Source: Niastella yeongjuensis (GTDB lineage Bacteria > Bacteroidota > Bacteroidia > Chitinophagales > Chitinophagaceae). From it: a stretch of DNA of 64,000 nt. How positions within the stretch are numbered: the first letter of the stretch is position 1; the number at the start of each line of letters is the position of its first letter. The stretch spans positions 248,001 through 312,000 of the forward strand of contig NZ_FOCZ01000001.1 of assembly GCF_900110245.1 (NCBI RefSeq). The letters run 5' to 3'. Of this stretch, positions 52,700-61,824 are shown in pieces. The position numbers were made by a program, and so were the translations under genes. The notes under the pieces are model-generated. The model ran no database searches, was not told where the DNA came from, and saw only the letters and a program-made list of their open reading frames with translations.

Positions 52700-52810
52700 C
52701 TACAACCCGGGGTATTGATTTAATTCCGGGTTTTGGGCCAGTTTTGATTGCATGATTGGAAAAAACATAAACCAGGCACCTGCGAACCGATGCGCTGCAT
52801 TAAACATAAT
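52700..52810 (-). pseudogene. C-terminal scrap of a SusD/RagB gene
   Basis: The minus frame ends AGAWFMFFPIMQSKLAQNPE then LNQYPGL-stop, matching the end of SusD proteins (W-x-x-PIP-x-S-x-L-x-x-NPxLxQNPG-aromatic). Nothing SusD-like precedes it, and no susC is present. The stop is followed by a terminator. It marks an internal deletion between the regulator and GH5 genes. Confidence 0.6.
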
Positions 52811-53107
52811 CGGGACTACTTCATAGGAGTAACTCGTTATACTTATTTTGTTACACTTATAACTAAAGGGTACGGAGGTTACAGTTTGGGGTTTGCCGCC
52901 ATTGGGCGCAGACAAAAGCAAGTGCATGAACGGACAGGGAAAATTTGTCAGGAATAATCGCTTTTGTCGCATATATGGCAGCAGTTTCGTTTTATTGCTT
53001 ATAAAGTTGCAAATAAACAGCTGACCTTACCAATTTTGGGCTACGTCAAAACCTCTACAATGGAAAACCTTCCATTGACTATCATGTAGTTAAATATTGT
53101 ACGCCGT

Positions 53108-56005
53108 TTACCCGGTTATGGAGATCAAAAAATCGTACAAACTGGCTTCATTGCTGGTTAAACCCAGTTTTTTGCGCAGGCGGTAACGACCGGTTTCCAC
53201 TCCACGGATGGAGATGCTCATCAGGTGGGCGATTTCTTTACTGGTTAAATTCAATCGCAGGTAGGCCGCCATTTTCAATTCAGTGGCAGTAAGATCGGGC
53301 CATTGTTCTTTCAGCTTTTTCAGAAAATTGGAATGTACCTGGTCAAAGTGCTCGGTGAATTGTTCCCATTCCTGGGTAACATCCAGCTCGCTGTCGATGA
53401 GGCGGATGATCTTTTGGAACTCCTTGGATGCGGCTTTGGTTTCCTCATTACTTTTAAAGGCGTTGAGATCGTCTTTTATTTTCGAAAAGATCTCCATTTT
53501 TCGCACCAGGTTCATGGCTGCGGAAGCCAGCTGGGAATTTTTATTTTCAATGTCGGCCTGTAGCTTTTCATTTTTCAGCTCAATGATTTCCTTTTCCCGT
53601 TTTCCCATTTGCAGCTCATGCAGCATTTGCAATTGCTTTTGCTCCTCGGCATAGCGCTGTTCCTGTTGCAATAATTTCAGCGCTTCGCGTTTGCGGTATT
53701 TGTGTTGTTGCCTTTTATAGAACCAGTACAATAACGCAAAAAGCGCCAGGGCATATAAGGTATAAGCCCACCAGCTGCGGTACCAGGGTGGCAAAATGGT
53801 GAAGGTAAAACTGGCTACCGGTGATTCGTTATCAACATTGGTACGGCTTTTTACCTGAAACACATATTTGCCGGGTGGCAGGTTCGTATAATCTTTTTCC
53901 GTTTTCTCGCCCCAGTCACTCCAATCATTGTCAAATCCTTTTAAGAAATAACTATAAGCAATGGTATGTTGCTGACCGTATATAATGGAACTACATTCAA
54001 AATGAAGGGAATTGGAAGTGTATTCAATAGATTCTTTGGCAACATTTCCGGTAGACAATGCATAACCTCCAAAAATCAGGTCTTCTTTTCGGGTTGATAC
54101 CTGTACATTCCTGATGAGCGTGGTTAATGGGAATTTACTTTTTTTATACCGGGCGTAATTAATATGGAAGAAGCCTTTTTCGGCAGCTATCAAAACATTA
54201 TTACTGTCGATGATATTGATGTTCTCAAAACCATTGACCGTGATCTTGTTGTCCAGTTCAGGAATATATACCAGGTGATAATTTTCACCGGAACGTTCTG
54301 CCACCCCTACCCGTTTATTACTTACAAACCAGATGTTGCCGGTTTTGTCTTCCTTTAAATAATCAATCTGTATATTATTAAACAGTTTTCTAAAAAAGTC
54401 AGATGGTTTAAAATCGTTGATGGCATCATCAAATTCAAAAATGCCATTGTCGGTGGCCAGCACCATGCGACCAGCCACGTTGTACAGGTGGTTATGATTT
54501 TGGGAAAGCAATTTCTTTTTATCGCTGTAATTTTTAACCACCGCATTGTTCTTGTCATCAAAAGAAACAATGTAAATACCTTTATATGGGTGAATGGCCC
54601 AAATGAGCGCTTTATGTTTTACTATTAAGCGGGCCGATTCAAACCGGGTTTCCTGCATAGGGGAGAAACGGCCTTTGGCATAATTATAAAAATTGATCCC
54701 GTTATAAGTGCCGGCAATCATTACCGATGAAGGAAAACTGTCGTGCAGCGGAAGAAAGCCCCAGAAACCGTTCTTGTTATCGAGCAGAACAGCTTTGTTG
54801 TCTTTTATTATATAGGCGCCCAGACTATGGCCCATTAGTATTTCTCCATTCACTTCCGAAACATTCCATACCTGCCCTTTTGTATTTTCAACCAGGGAGA
54901 ATGAACCTTTTGCAAAACTGATGTCCCCATCATTGGAAGGAAGCATGGTTTTATACAAACCGGTTGCTACGCCCAGGTATAAAGTGTTGTTATGTACAAG
55001 GGAAGTATAGCCACTGTTACGGTCAGTTGGTTCCGGGAAAATGTTTTTAATTGCATTATTGTAGGAAACCAGGTCAATACCATTGTCGAGTGCCAGCCAA
55101 AGGTTCTGGTCTTTATCTATAAACAGGTTTTGTACATTGTTGGTCTGAATGCCTTCATTCTTGGTGAGTTGTTGAATGAATTTTCCATTTTTATCCATAA
55201 TGATACATCCACCCAGGTTGGTATTGAAGGCAATGGTTGAAGGTGACAGTAAGCGGGCGCCAAAAATGTTCCTGGCAGCCATCTCTTTTATATCGGGCGT
55301 TTCAAAACGCGTCACTACATCGCCTTTCAGAATAAACAATCCTTTTGCTACTGAAGTCAGCAGCAGGCTGTCGTGCCCCAGATCGATTATCGATTTCAAC
55401 AGGGTACCATTGGGGAAACTGCCGGCTTTAACACGGGGTAACCATTGGCCATCTTTATAGTAAACCAATCCATTTTCGGAATTATATGCCAGCACTTCAT
55501 TATGGGCATTTCCTAAAAAACTCCAGAAAGTACTGGGGAATGCCTTTACTGTTCCATTGTGGTAATCGAATATTTTCCGATGGGCATGAAAGAAGATATG
55601 GTCCTTCACAATTTGAATGGTCCATACATCGGCATAGTCGCTGTCTTTTATTAATTGTCGCAGGGAAGTATATACCAGTTCGCCGCGGTCATTGGGGGTG
55701 AAGTAGCCAATTTCCTGTTGCCCGCCTACATATATCCTGTCGTTTTTGTCAATGGCGAGGGACCGTACAATGGTGGCATTGGGAATTGGGTATGTACGCC
55801 AGAAACTGCCATCGAAAGTGAGCAGTCCGTTGTTATTGGCAAAGTACATAATACCACGACTGTCCTGAGCAACGTCCCAGTTCTGGCGGCCGGCCTTATA
55901 ATCCTGTTTATAGAAGTTGGTAATATTGGGTATACCAATGGTGTTTTGCGCATATGCAATCGACCCGAAGTACAGTACGGCTATTAACAGGAACAATGAT
56001 CTCAT
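53108..56005 (-). CDS. Propeller sensor / LuxR-type transcriptional regulator
   Basis: One-piece envelope-spanning regulator typical of polysaccharide loci. From 56005 (MRSLFLLIAVLYFGSIAYAQ, a signal peptide) it has 965 residues. About 14 Reg_prop blades follow (QNWDVAQDSRGIMYFANNNGLLTFDGSFWRTY). A Y_Y_Y beta domain includes YSYFLKGFDNDWSDWGEKTEKDYTNLPPGKYVFQVK. Then come a membrane helix (SWWAYTLYALALFALLYWFY), a coiled coil, and a LuxR HTH at the end (LTATELKMAAYLRLNLTSKEIAHLMSISIRGVETGRYRLRKKLGL). It probably senses an oligosaccharide and controlled the lost susCD and the GH5 gene. Confidence 0.9.
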   Translation of the reverse strand: MRSLFLLIAVLYFGSIAYAQNTIGIPNITNFYKQDYKAGRQNWDVAQDSRGIMYFANNNGLLTFDGSFWRTYPIPNATIVRSLAIDKNDRIYVGGQQEIGYFTPNDRGELVYTSLRQLIKDSDYADVWTIQIVKDHIFFHAHRKIFDYHNGTVKAFPSTFWSFLGNAHNEVLAYNSENGLVYYKDGQWLPRVKAGSFPNGTLLKSIIDLGHDSLLLTSVAKGLFILKGDVVTRFETPDIKEMAARNIFGARLLSPSTIAFNTNLGGCIIMDKNGKFIQQLTKNEGIQTNNVQNLFIDKDQNLWLALDNGIDLVSYNNAIKNIFPEPTDRNSGYTSLVHNNTLYLGVATGLYKTMLPSNDGDISFAKGSFSLVENTKGQVWNVSEVNGEILMGHSLGAYIIKDNKAVLLDNKNGFWGFLPLHDSFPSSVMIAGTYNGINFYNYAKGRFSPMQETRFESARLIVKHKALIWAIHPYKGIYIVSFDDKNNAVVKNYSDKKKLLSQNHNHLYNVAGRMVLATDNGIFEFDDAINDFKPSDFFRKLFNNIQIDYLKEDKTGNIWFVSNKRVGVAERSGENYHLVYIPELDNKITVNGFENINIIDSNNVLIAAEKGFFHINYARYKKSKFPLTTLIRNVQVSTRKEDLIFGGYALSTGNVAKESIEYTSNSLHFECSSIIYGQQHTIAYSYFLKGFDNDWSDWGEKTEKDYTNLPPGKYVFQVKSRTNVDNESPVASFTFTILPPWYRSWWAYTLYALALFALLYWFYKRQQHKYRKREALKLLQQEQRYAEEQKQLQMLHELQMGKREKEIIELKNEKLQADIENKNSQLASAAMNLVRKMEIFSKIKDDLNAFKSNEETKAASKEFQKIIRLIDSELDVTQEWEQFTEHFDQVHSNFLKKLKEQWPDLTATELKMAAYLRLNLTSKEIAHLMSISIRGVETGRYRLRKKLGLTSNEASLYDFLISITG

Positions 56006-56153
56006 ATATGCAGCTACTCGTTTCTTTAGATATTGCAAAATTAATGACTTTACCGGATAGGACAATGAGGCCCGCTACCCATAAACATAATGGCAATTTT
56101 ATACAATTTAAAGTCTTTAATATGCGAATTTTACCGCTTTATAAAACCTTCCC

Positions 56154-57533
56154 ATGAAATTGTACAAAAATATCCTTCGTGTTATTCTGTTCCTGCTGGC
56201 AGTGGCCCTTGCCTACGGCATCTGGTATGCATGGCGCGCCTTCCCCATCATCAGCGGGTATGGCGCCAAGAGTATGGCTTCGGCAGTTTTCCTGCAACAT
56301 AGAAATCCGGAGGATGTATTAAAAGAAGAGTTGAACTTTTTTCCCATTACAAAAGGTACTTATACTATTCATCCTGAAGACTCATCGGTAACTGGTTCGG
56401 TTTGGGGTTTTGCGAAACGCAAGGCTATTTACAGAACCGGTCTTGGCTGCACCCTGGTAAATGATCTTTCTGAAGCCGAAATACGAAATCAGCATTTTAA
56501 TTTACCCGCCATTCCCGCGCAAAACAGAGATACCGCCTGGCCGTATGGTGATAAACTTTCTGATAGCCTACCTCCCAATATGGATACTAAAGCATTACAA
56601 CTGGCAATTGACAGTGCCATGCAAATGCCTTCAAAAAAAGGAGGCCCAGCTTATACCCGCGCCTTCCTGGTAGTGTATGATGGAAAGATCGTTGGCGAAC
56701 GATATGCGCCCGGCTTCAATAAAAACACGGTACAGATCGGCTGGTCAATGACCAAAAGTTTGACCTCCGCCGTTATAGGCGTGTTGGTAAAAGCAGGCAG
56801 GCTGAACCCCAATGCGCCTGCACCCGTTCCGGAATGGCAGCATACCGATAAAGAAAAGATCAGGCTTAAAGATCTCTTACAACAATCTTCGGGTCTGGAT
56901 TATACTGAAAATTTTGGTGGTCCCAGCGAGGCTACCAATATGCTGTTTAAACGGGGCAACATGGGTGCCTTTATGGCTGAACTGCCGTTGAAGTATGAGC
57001 CGGGCACTGTATTCTCTTACTCCAGCGGCAATGCCAACCTGTTGGGCCGGATCATCAGGCAAACTGTGGGCGACTCTATTTATCCAGCATTCCCCTATAA
57101 GGCTTTGTTTCATAAGATCAATATGTATTCGCTGGTTCTGGAACCCGATGCCTCCGGTACTTATGTTAGCTCTTCATACAGCTATGCCACTGCCCGCGAT
57201 TTTGCCCGCTTTGGATTATTGTATTATAATAATGGCGTATGGAACGGAGAGCAACTGTTGCCGGTAAACTGGGTTAAAGAAACCGTTCAACCCGCGGCAG
57301 CCAACAAACAGCAACGCTACGGTTATCAATTCTGGCTGAATGGGCAGGATGATAAAGATCCCACCATACGCTGGTTTCCCGATGCGCCGGCAGACATGTT
57401 TTTTGCCGACGGTTATGGCGGGCAGAATATTTTCATAATTCCTTCTAAAAAACTGATAGTGGTACGGTTAGGTGTTCGCACCGTTGATGAAAACAAATAC
57501 CTTAAGGAGGTGATCGCAGCTATAAAGAACTGA
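56154..57533 (+). CDS. Serine hydrolase, class C beta-lactamase fold
   Basis: The 459 residues begin with a membrane anchor (9-26). The penicillin-binding-type domain follows from about 160, with Ser198-x-x-Lys201 in GWSMTKSLTSAVIG, Tyr289 in FSYSSGNANLLG and a late GYGGQNIFIIPSKKL (KTG-like position). Such proteins are esterases, peptidases or beta-lactamases; which one cannot be told. The N-terminal part (GKRKAIYRTGLGCTLV type segment) is a family extension. Divergent from the propeller regulator. Confidence 0.88.
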   Translation: MKLYKNILRVILFLLAVALAYGIWYAWRAFPIISGYGAKSMASAVFLQHRNPEDVLKEELNFFPITKGTYTIHPEDSSVTGSVWGFAKRKAIYRTGLGCTLVNDLSEAEIRNQHFNLPAIPAQNRDTAWPYGDKLSDSLPPNMDTKALQLAIDSAMQMPSKKGGPAYTRAFLVVYDGKIVGERYAPGFNKNTVQIGWSMTKSLTSAVIGVLVKAGRLNPNAPAPVPEWQHTDKEKIRLKDLLQQSSGLDYTENFGGPSEATNMLFKRGNMGAFMAELPLKYEPGTVFSYSSGNANLLGRIIRQTVGDSIYPAFPYKALFHKINMYSLVLEPDASGTYVSSSYSYATARDFARFGLLYYNNGVWNGEQLLPVNWVKETVQPAAANKQQRYGYQFWLNGQDDKDPTIRWFPDAPADMFFADGYGGQNIFIIPSKKLIVVRLGVRTVDENKYLKEVIAAIKN

Positions 57534-57685
57534 AACCTGGCCGACCAGCCACTTCCAATTGTTTGAATTTTGCAATATTATGTTTGAATCCCATAAAGCC
57601 CCGGCCCGGGAAGCATCGTAATTTTACAAGGAAGGGCCTGATACCAATCAGCCTTTTAAAATTACAAATTGCCTAAATTTACGAT

Positions 57686-58585
57686 ATGGCCAAAACAGAA
57701 ACACTGGAAGATTTTTATCGCCAGAAAATGAACTGGTTGCCAGACAACCTGAAAAAAGACATCGGGCACTTCAATGTGTTCAAGGTAGAAGATTGCGTTG
57801 GTCAGGGTAAAACACCAGTTGAATATACACGCAGGGATTATTACAAGATCTCCCTGATGCAGGGACCGTATGTGTATCACTATGCAGATAAGAGTCTTGA
57901 AGTATCCGGTTCCACACTCATATTTTTCAGTCCCAATGTTCCTTATACCTTTCAACCTTTGACGGATGATCCCAAAGGGGCCTTTTGCATTTTCAAAGAG
58001 GAGTTTTTTACGGAACGCATTCGTGGTGGTATAAAAGACCTGCCCATGTTTATTACGGGCAATAAACCCAGCTACGCATTGGATAAATCGCAGGATAAAT
58101 ATGTAAGTCAGGTATTTGAAAAAATGATCAATGAACTGAAATCTGACTATGTTTATAAATATGATCTCATTCGCAACTATATTATGGAGATGATCCATTA
58201 TGCGTTGAAGATGCAGCCCACCGAAACTTTGTATCAGCATACAGATGCCAATGCACGCATCACGGCCGTTTTTACGGAGTTGCTGGAAAGGCAGTTCCCG
58301 ATTGAATCACCCAACCAGCGCTTCGCCTTGCGGTCGGCCCGGGATTTTGCAGAACAATTGTCTGTGCATGTGAATCATTTGAACCGCGCCATTCGACTCA
58401 CTACCGGTAAAACAACCACCGATCACATCTTTGACCGGCTGGTAAGTGAAGCAAAGGTTTTACTAAAACACACCAACTGGAATATTTCAGAGATCGGCTA
58501 TAGTTTAGGTTTTGAAGAACCCGCACACTTTAATCATTTCTTTAAGAAGCAGACGAGTATGACGCCGAGCGCGTTTAGGAATTAG
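57686..58585 (+). CDS. AraC family transcriptional regulator
   Basis: The 299 residues have an N-terminal cupin-like sensory part (about 35-130, YYKISLMQGPYVYHYADKSLEVSGSTLIFFSPNVPYTF). The C-terminal AraC double HTH (about 200-299) includes RDFAEQLSVHVNHLNRAIRLTTGKTTTDHI and LKHTNWNISEIGYSLGFEEPAHFNHFFKKQTSMTPSAFR. It is followed by a terminator and, 257 bases on, by the SDR gene, the likely target by position. Confidence 0.92.
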   Translation: MAKTETLEDFYRQKMNWLPDNLKKDIGHFNVFKVEDCVGQGKTPVEYTRRDYYKISLMQGPYVYHYADKSLEVSGSTLIFFSPNVPYTFQPLTDDPKGAFCIFKEEFFTERIRGGIKDLPMFITGNKPSYALDKSQDKYVSQVFEKMINELKSDYVYKYDLIRNYIMEMIHYALKMQPTETLYQHTDANARITAVFTELLERQFPIESPNQRFALRSARDFAEQLSVHVNHLNRAIRLTTGKTTTDHIFDRLVSEAKVLLKHTNWNISEIGYSLGFEEPAHFNHFFKKQTSMTPSAFRN

Positions 58586-58631
58586 GTTGGTTAATTAGTT
58601 AACACGTTAACAAGGAATACAAAATGTAAGG

Positions 58632-58667
58632 GGCCAAAGTTGTTCAAACAGCTTTGGCCTTTTTCTT
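58632..58667 (+). terminator. Terminator after the AraC gene
   Basis: GGCCAAAG / CTTTGGCC stem with a 12-base loop and a T-rich tail, 46 bases after the stop. Confidence 0.75.
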
Positions 58668-58773
58668 TGCTTCTCTTCTTACAAAATCCAAACAAACCAA
58701 CTTTCACTACTGCATGTTTGAATAATACAACTATCTGTTTGAAAGCGATAATAACGCAGGCGCCCTCTCTATC

Positions 58774-58781
58774 TAACTTTG
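58774..58781 (+). promoter_or_regulatory. Bacteroidota -7 promoter element
   Basis: TAACTTTG matches TAnnTTTG, 61 bases before the SDR start. A -33 TTTG at a correct distance is not clear. Confidence 0.35.
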
Positions 58782-58842
58782 TGTCATCAGTTCATAAACG
58801 ACCAACGTCAATTAAAAATCTTACAAAAGAAAACATTACAGT

Positions 58843-59682
58843 ATGAATAAGAAAACATGGTTTGTTACCGGTGCATCAAAAGGCCTTGGCCTTATTCTGG
58901 TAAAAACATTATTGAATGCAGGCTATCGCGTGGCAGCTACTTCGCGCAACATCAACGAACTGCAACAGGCAGTAGGTGTTAACAGCGATGCATTTCTACC
59001 CTTAGCAGTTGACCTGACAAATGAACAAAGCGTTGATAAAAGCATTAAAGATACCATTGCTCATTTTGGTGTTATCGATATGGTGGTAAACAATGCAGGT
59101 TATGGCCTGTTAGGCGGCCTGGAAGAATTATCGGATGCTGAAGTACGGCAGAATTTCGAAGTCAATGTATTTGCTGTTTTGAATGTGATCCGCAAAGTAT
59201 TGCCTTATCTGCGGAAACAAAAGTCAGGACACATCTTTAACATCTCCTCCATTGGTGGTTTTACAGGCAATTTCCCTGGCTTCGGAAGTTATGCTGCAAC
59301 CAAATTTGCCATGCATGGTTTCTCTGAATCGCTGGCTGCTGAAATAAAACCATTCGGAATTAAAGTCACTATTGTTTCACCCGGTTATTTCAGAACGCAA
59401 TTTCTGGCTGGGTCATTAAGCGTTCCTAAAAATGAGATCGAGGATTATAAACTGGTTCGTGAATCGCAACAGGCGCATCAGCAAAGCATCAACCATAACC
59501 AGGCCGGTGATCCTGCCAAAGCAGCAAAGGTTATGATCGAAATTGCTGAACAAAAGGAACCACCGCTGCATTTATTCCTTGGCAAAGACGCATACCAGTT
59601 TGCCGATGCCAAAATAAAAGCCGTAGAACAGGATATGGCTGCTGTAAAAGAGCTGGCTACGTCAACCGATATTGATCAATAG
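58843..59682 (+). CDS. SDR family oxidoreductase (paralogue of 40750-41592)
   Basis: 279 residues: TGASKGLGLILVKTLLNAGYRVAATSRN, MVVNNAGYGLLGGLEE, FNISSIGGFTG, SYAATKFAMHGFSE (Tyr and Lys present) and PPLHLFLGKDAYQFADAK. Very like the SDR at 40750, so a duplicated pair within 18 kb. It is downstream of an AraC regulator, probably inducible; substrate unknown. Confidence 0.88.
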   Translation: MNKKTWFVTGASKGLGLILVKTLLNAGYRVAATSRNINELQQAVGVNSDAFLPLAVDLTNEQSVDKSIKDTIAHFGVIDMVVNNAGYGLLGGLEELSDAEVRQNFEVNVFAVLNVIRKVLPYLRKQKSGHIFNISSIGGFTGNFPGFGSYAATKFAMHGFSESLAAEIKPFGIKVTIVSPGYFRTQFLAGSLSVPKNEIEDYKLVRESQQAHQQSINHNQAGDPAKAAKVMIEIAEQKEPPLHLFLGKDAYQFADAKIKAVEQDMAAVKELATSTDIDQ

Positions 59683-59705
59683 TTGAGTAACAATCCGCAA
59701 AACAA

Positions 59706-59733
59706 AATGCCCCGACGATACCATCGGGGCATT
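59706..59733. terminator. Terminator between SDR and TIG protein genes
   Basis: AATGCCCCGA / TCGGGGCATT stem around CGATACCA with A and T flanks, serving convergent genes. Confidence 0.75.
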
Positions 59734-59753
59734 TGTATTTATAACCTATTCTC

Positions 59754-60968
59754 TTATTCTTTGATCAGTAAGCTTTTTGTGAGCTTGTTCTTTCCATCAC
59801 TCCAAACCACTTTGTACATTCCGGTAGGCAGTCCGCTCACGGGAATAGTTGTTTGTACAGCGCTTTTTCCTATGGACATAGTCTTCACTATTCTGCCGCT
59901 GAGGTCAAAAAATTGCAAACGGGTAATATGGTCAGTTGCCGGCTGTTGCCAGATAACATAACCTGATGCCGGATTGGGATACAAGGCAAACGATTTTGAA
60001 TTGATTGTTGTAGCCGTATTGGCAGCGACTTTTCTTGCCAATGAATCTGGCGTACCTGTTGTGTCTTGTATAAATGTAAATCCATTTTTAGCTGACAAAC
60101 CAACTGATGAGATCACCGATACAGCTCCGCTGGCGCCACTGCCTACAACCGCTCTGATCAGGGTGTCAGACAAAACTTTAAACTGACTAGCAGAAACACC
60201 ACCAAATTTCACTGCAGTTGCATACAGGAAATAATGACCATGGATGAATACCGAGTCACCACGTTTTGCACTGGTTGGGAAAAATGTAAAGATGTGCGGT
60301 GGTATGCTATCGTGCACGGTAGTATCGGGCACACTCGTTGAATCAGGTATAAAGGTGAAGCCAGGTTTTGAAGCAGTACCGCATGGTGTAGTCACTGATA
60401 CAGCGCCTGATGCACCGCCATCAACAATAGCTATAATAAGCGTATCAGAGGAAAGGGTAATGCTATCGGCCAATATACCGCCAAAACGTACTGCAGTAGC
60501 TCCGGTAAGATGTGAACCAAAGATCATAACTTTTGATCCCTTCATCCCAATTGTTGGTGTGAATAAAACAATCCTGGGTGTATCACAAACGGGAATGGTA
60601 TCACGGATAAAGGTAAAACCCGGTTTTAAGGCAGTACCGCCTGGTGTGGTCACTGATACAGCACCCGTACCACCAGTATCTACAATAGCTTTAATAACGG
60701 TATCGGAAAAAATAATGATGCTACTGGCCCGTACACCACCAAAGCGCACTACGGTAGTACCGGTAAAATTGGCGCCAAAGATGGTGATTGCTGTTCCTTT
60801 TTTACCACTGGTTGGTGAAAATGAAATAACCCTTGGCGAGTCTGGAAGAAGGGTGTCCGCAGCCACGGGAGAAAACCCACGATCAATGGGATGCGCCATG
60901 GCCATTTGACAAATCAATAGTAACACTGCTACTACACTCCTTTTCAGGATGAGGTAAACATTTCGCAT
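59754..60968 (-). CDS. TIG-repeat protein with T9SS sorting domain
   Basis: Secreted surface protein, 404 residues. A signal peptide (about 8-25) precedes three IPT/TIG beta-sandwich repeats of about 85 residues. These start near ITIFGANFTGTTVVRFGG, VMIFGSHLTGATAVRFGG and VFIHGHYFLYATAVKFGG, each ending GAVSV...KPGFTFI-like. A type A T9SS signal follows (FALYPNPASGYVIWQQPATD...VQTTIPVSGLPTGMYKVVWSDGKNKLTKSLLIKE). A predicted client of the GldKLMN machine at the left of the window. The repeats imply internal duplication; function may be adhesion. Confidence 0.9.
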   Translation of the reverse strand: MRNVYLILKRSVVAVLLLICQMAMAHPIDRGFSPVAADTLLPDSPRVISFSPTSGKKGTAITIFGANFTGTTVVRFGGVRASSIIIFSDTVIKAIVDTGGTGAVSVTTPGGTALKPGFTFIRDTIPVCDTPRIVLFTPTIGMKGSKVMIFGSHLTGATAVRFGGILADSITLSSDTLIIAIVDGGASGAVSVTTPCGTASKPGFTFIPDSTSVPDTTVHDSIPPHIFTFFPTSAKRGDSVFIHGHYFLYATAVKFGGVSASQFKVLSDTLIRAVVGSGASGAVSVISSVGLSAKNGFTFIQDTTGTPDSLARKVAANTATTINSKSFALYPNPASGYVIWQQPATDHITRLQFFDLSGRIVKTMSIGKSAVQTTIPVSGLPTGMYKVVWSDGKNKLTKSLLIKE

Positions 60969-61206
60969 AGATATTATTTAACGGTTAAGAAATGACAATG
61001 GAACAGCAGCTCTATGCAATGGCATAGAATTACCTTTTTAGAAATTACATTCCCTATTGCTATCTGGTATTAAAATGTAACAAGTCGCCGGAGACCTAAA
61101 TAGAAGTGTTTTAACTGTTGAGCAAGTTAGGGATTTGAGAAGAAATAATTTCGAGGCAACAAACAATTAATTTTACCATAACCGTTACTAACTAATTGGA
61201 GCCTGC

Positions 61207-61704
61207 TTACAACAACTGGTGGGTATCTTTCAGTATTCCCATTACAAAAGTACTCTGGGTGTGACTAATTCCTTTAACCATACTTAATTTATGCAGATAG
61301 AAGTCGTGGTACGTTTCCATATTCTCAGAAACGATCTTCAGCATAAAATCAAACTGTCCTGAGATGTTATAACATTCCAGCACTTCAGGAAAGCCGGTCA
61401 CCGCATCGATAAACACTTTTGCAATTTTGCGATTGTGTTCTTTCAATGAAATATAACAAATGACCATAATGCCTTTCTGTACTTTTCGATGATCGAGCAG
61501 GGTGGCGTATTGTTTAATAACGCCATTGGCCTCCATGCGTTTTATGCGTTCATGAACCGGGGTAGCGCTTAAATGAATGGCGGCGGCAATTTCCCGCACT
61601 GTCAGTTTTGCATCTTGTTGTAACAGGCGAAGGATCGCAAAGTCTTTTTCATCGAGCGTAATAGCCGTTGTATCCGCTTGTTCTGTTTTTGATCTTACGC
61701 GCAT
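61207..61704 (-). CDS. Lrp/AsnC family transcriptional regulator
   Basis: 165 residues: an N-terminal HTH (LDEKDFAILRLLQQDAKLTVREIAAAIHLSATPVHERIKRMEANGVIKQY) and an AsnC/RAM effector domain (VMVICYISLKEHN; VLECYNISGQFDFMLKIVSENMETYHDFYLHKL). The first ~15 residues are a variable extension. Divergent from the MFS gene across 120 bases, the usual layout when an Lrp protein controls an exporter. Confidence 0.92.
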   Translation of the reverse strand: MRVRSKTEQADTTAITLDEKDFAILRLLQQDAKLTVREIAAAIHLSATPVHERIKRMEANGVIKQYATLLDHRKVQKGIMVICYISLKEHNRKIAKVFIDAVTGFPEVLECYNISGQFDFMLKIVSENMETYHDFYLHKLSMVKGISHTQSTFVMGILKDTHQLL

Positions 61705-61795
61705 GGTAAAAATATTTACTTGTTCTATTTACTACCCCTAAATTACCCATTTGTTCCAAGTTTTGATTTATTAAGCGTACAAAATAATATATAAA

Positions 61796-61803
61796 TAGTT
61801 TTG
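61796..61803 (+). promoter_or_regulatory. Possible -7 element of the MFS gene
   Basis: TAGTTTTG fits TAnnTTTG, 21 bases before the ATG at 61825; leader would be very short. Confidence 0.3.
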
Positions 61804-61824
61804 TACAGAACAACTGAGGTACTG

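Noticed and set aside
57662-58240. 192-residue minus-strand ORF
   Set aside because: Fully antisense to the AraC gene, whose domains are clear; composition is that of a shadow frame.
60244-60909. 221-residue plus-strand ORF
   Set aside because: Shadow of the repetitive TIG coding sequence on the opposite strand.
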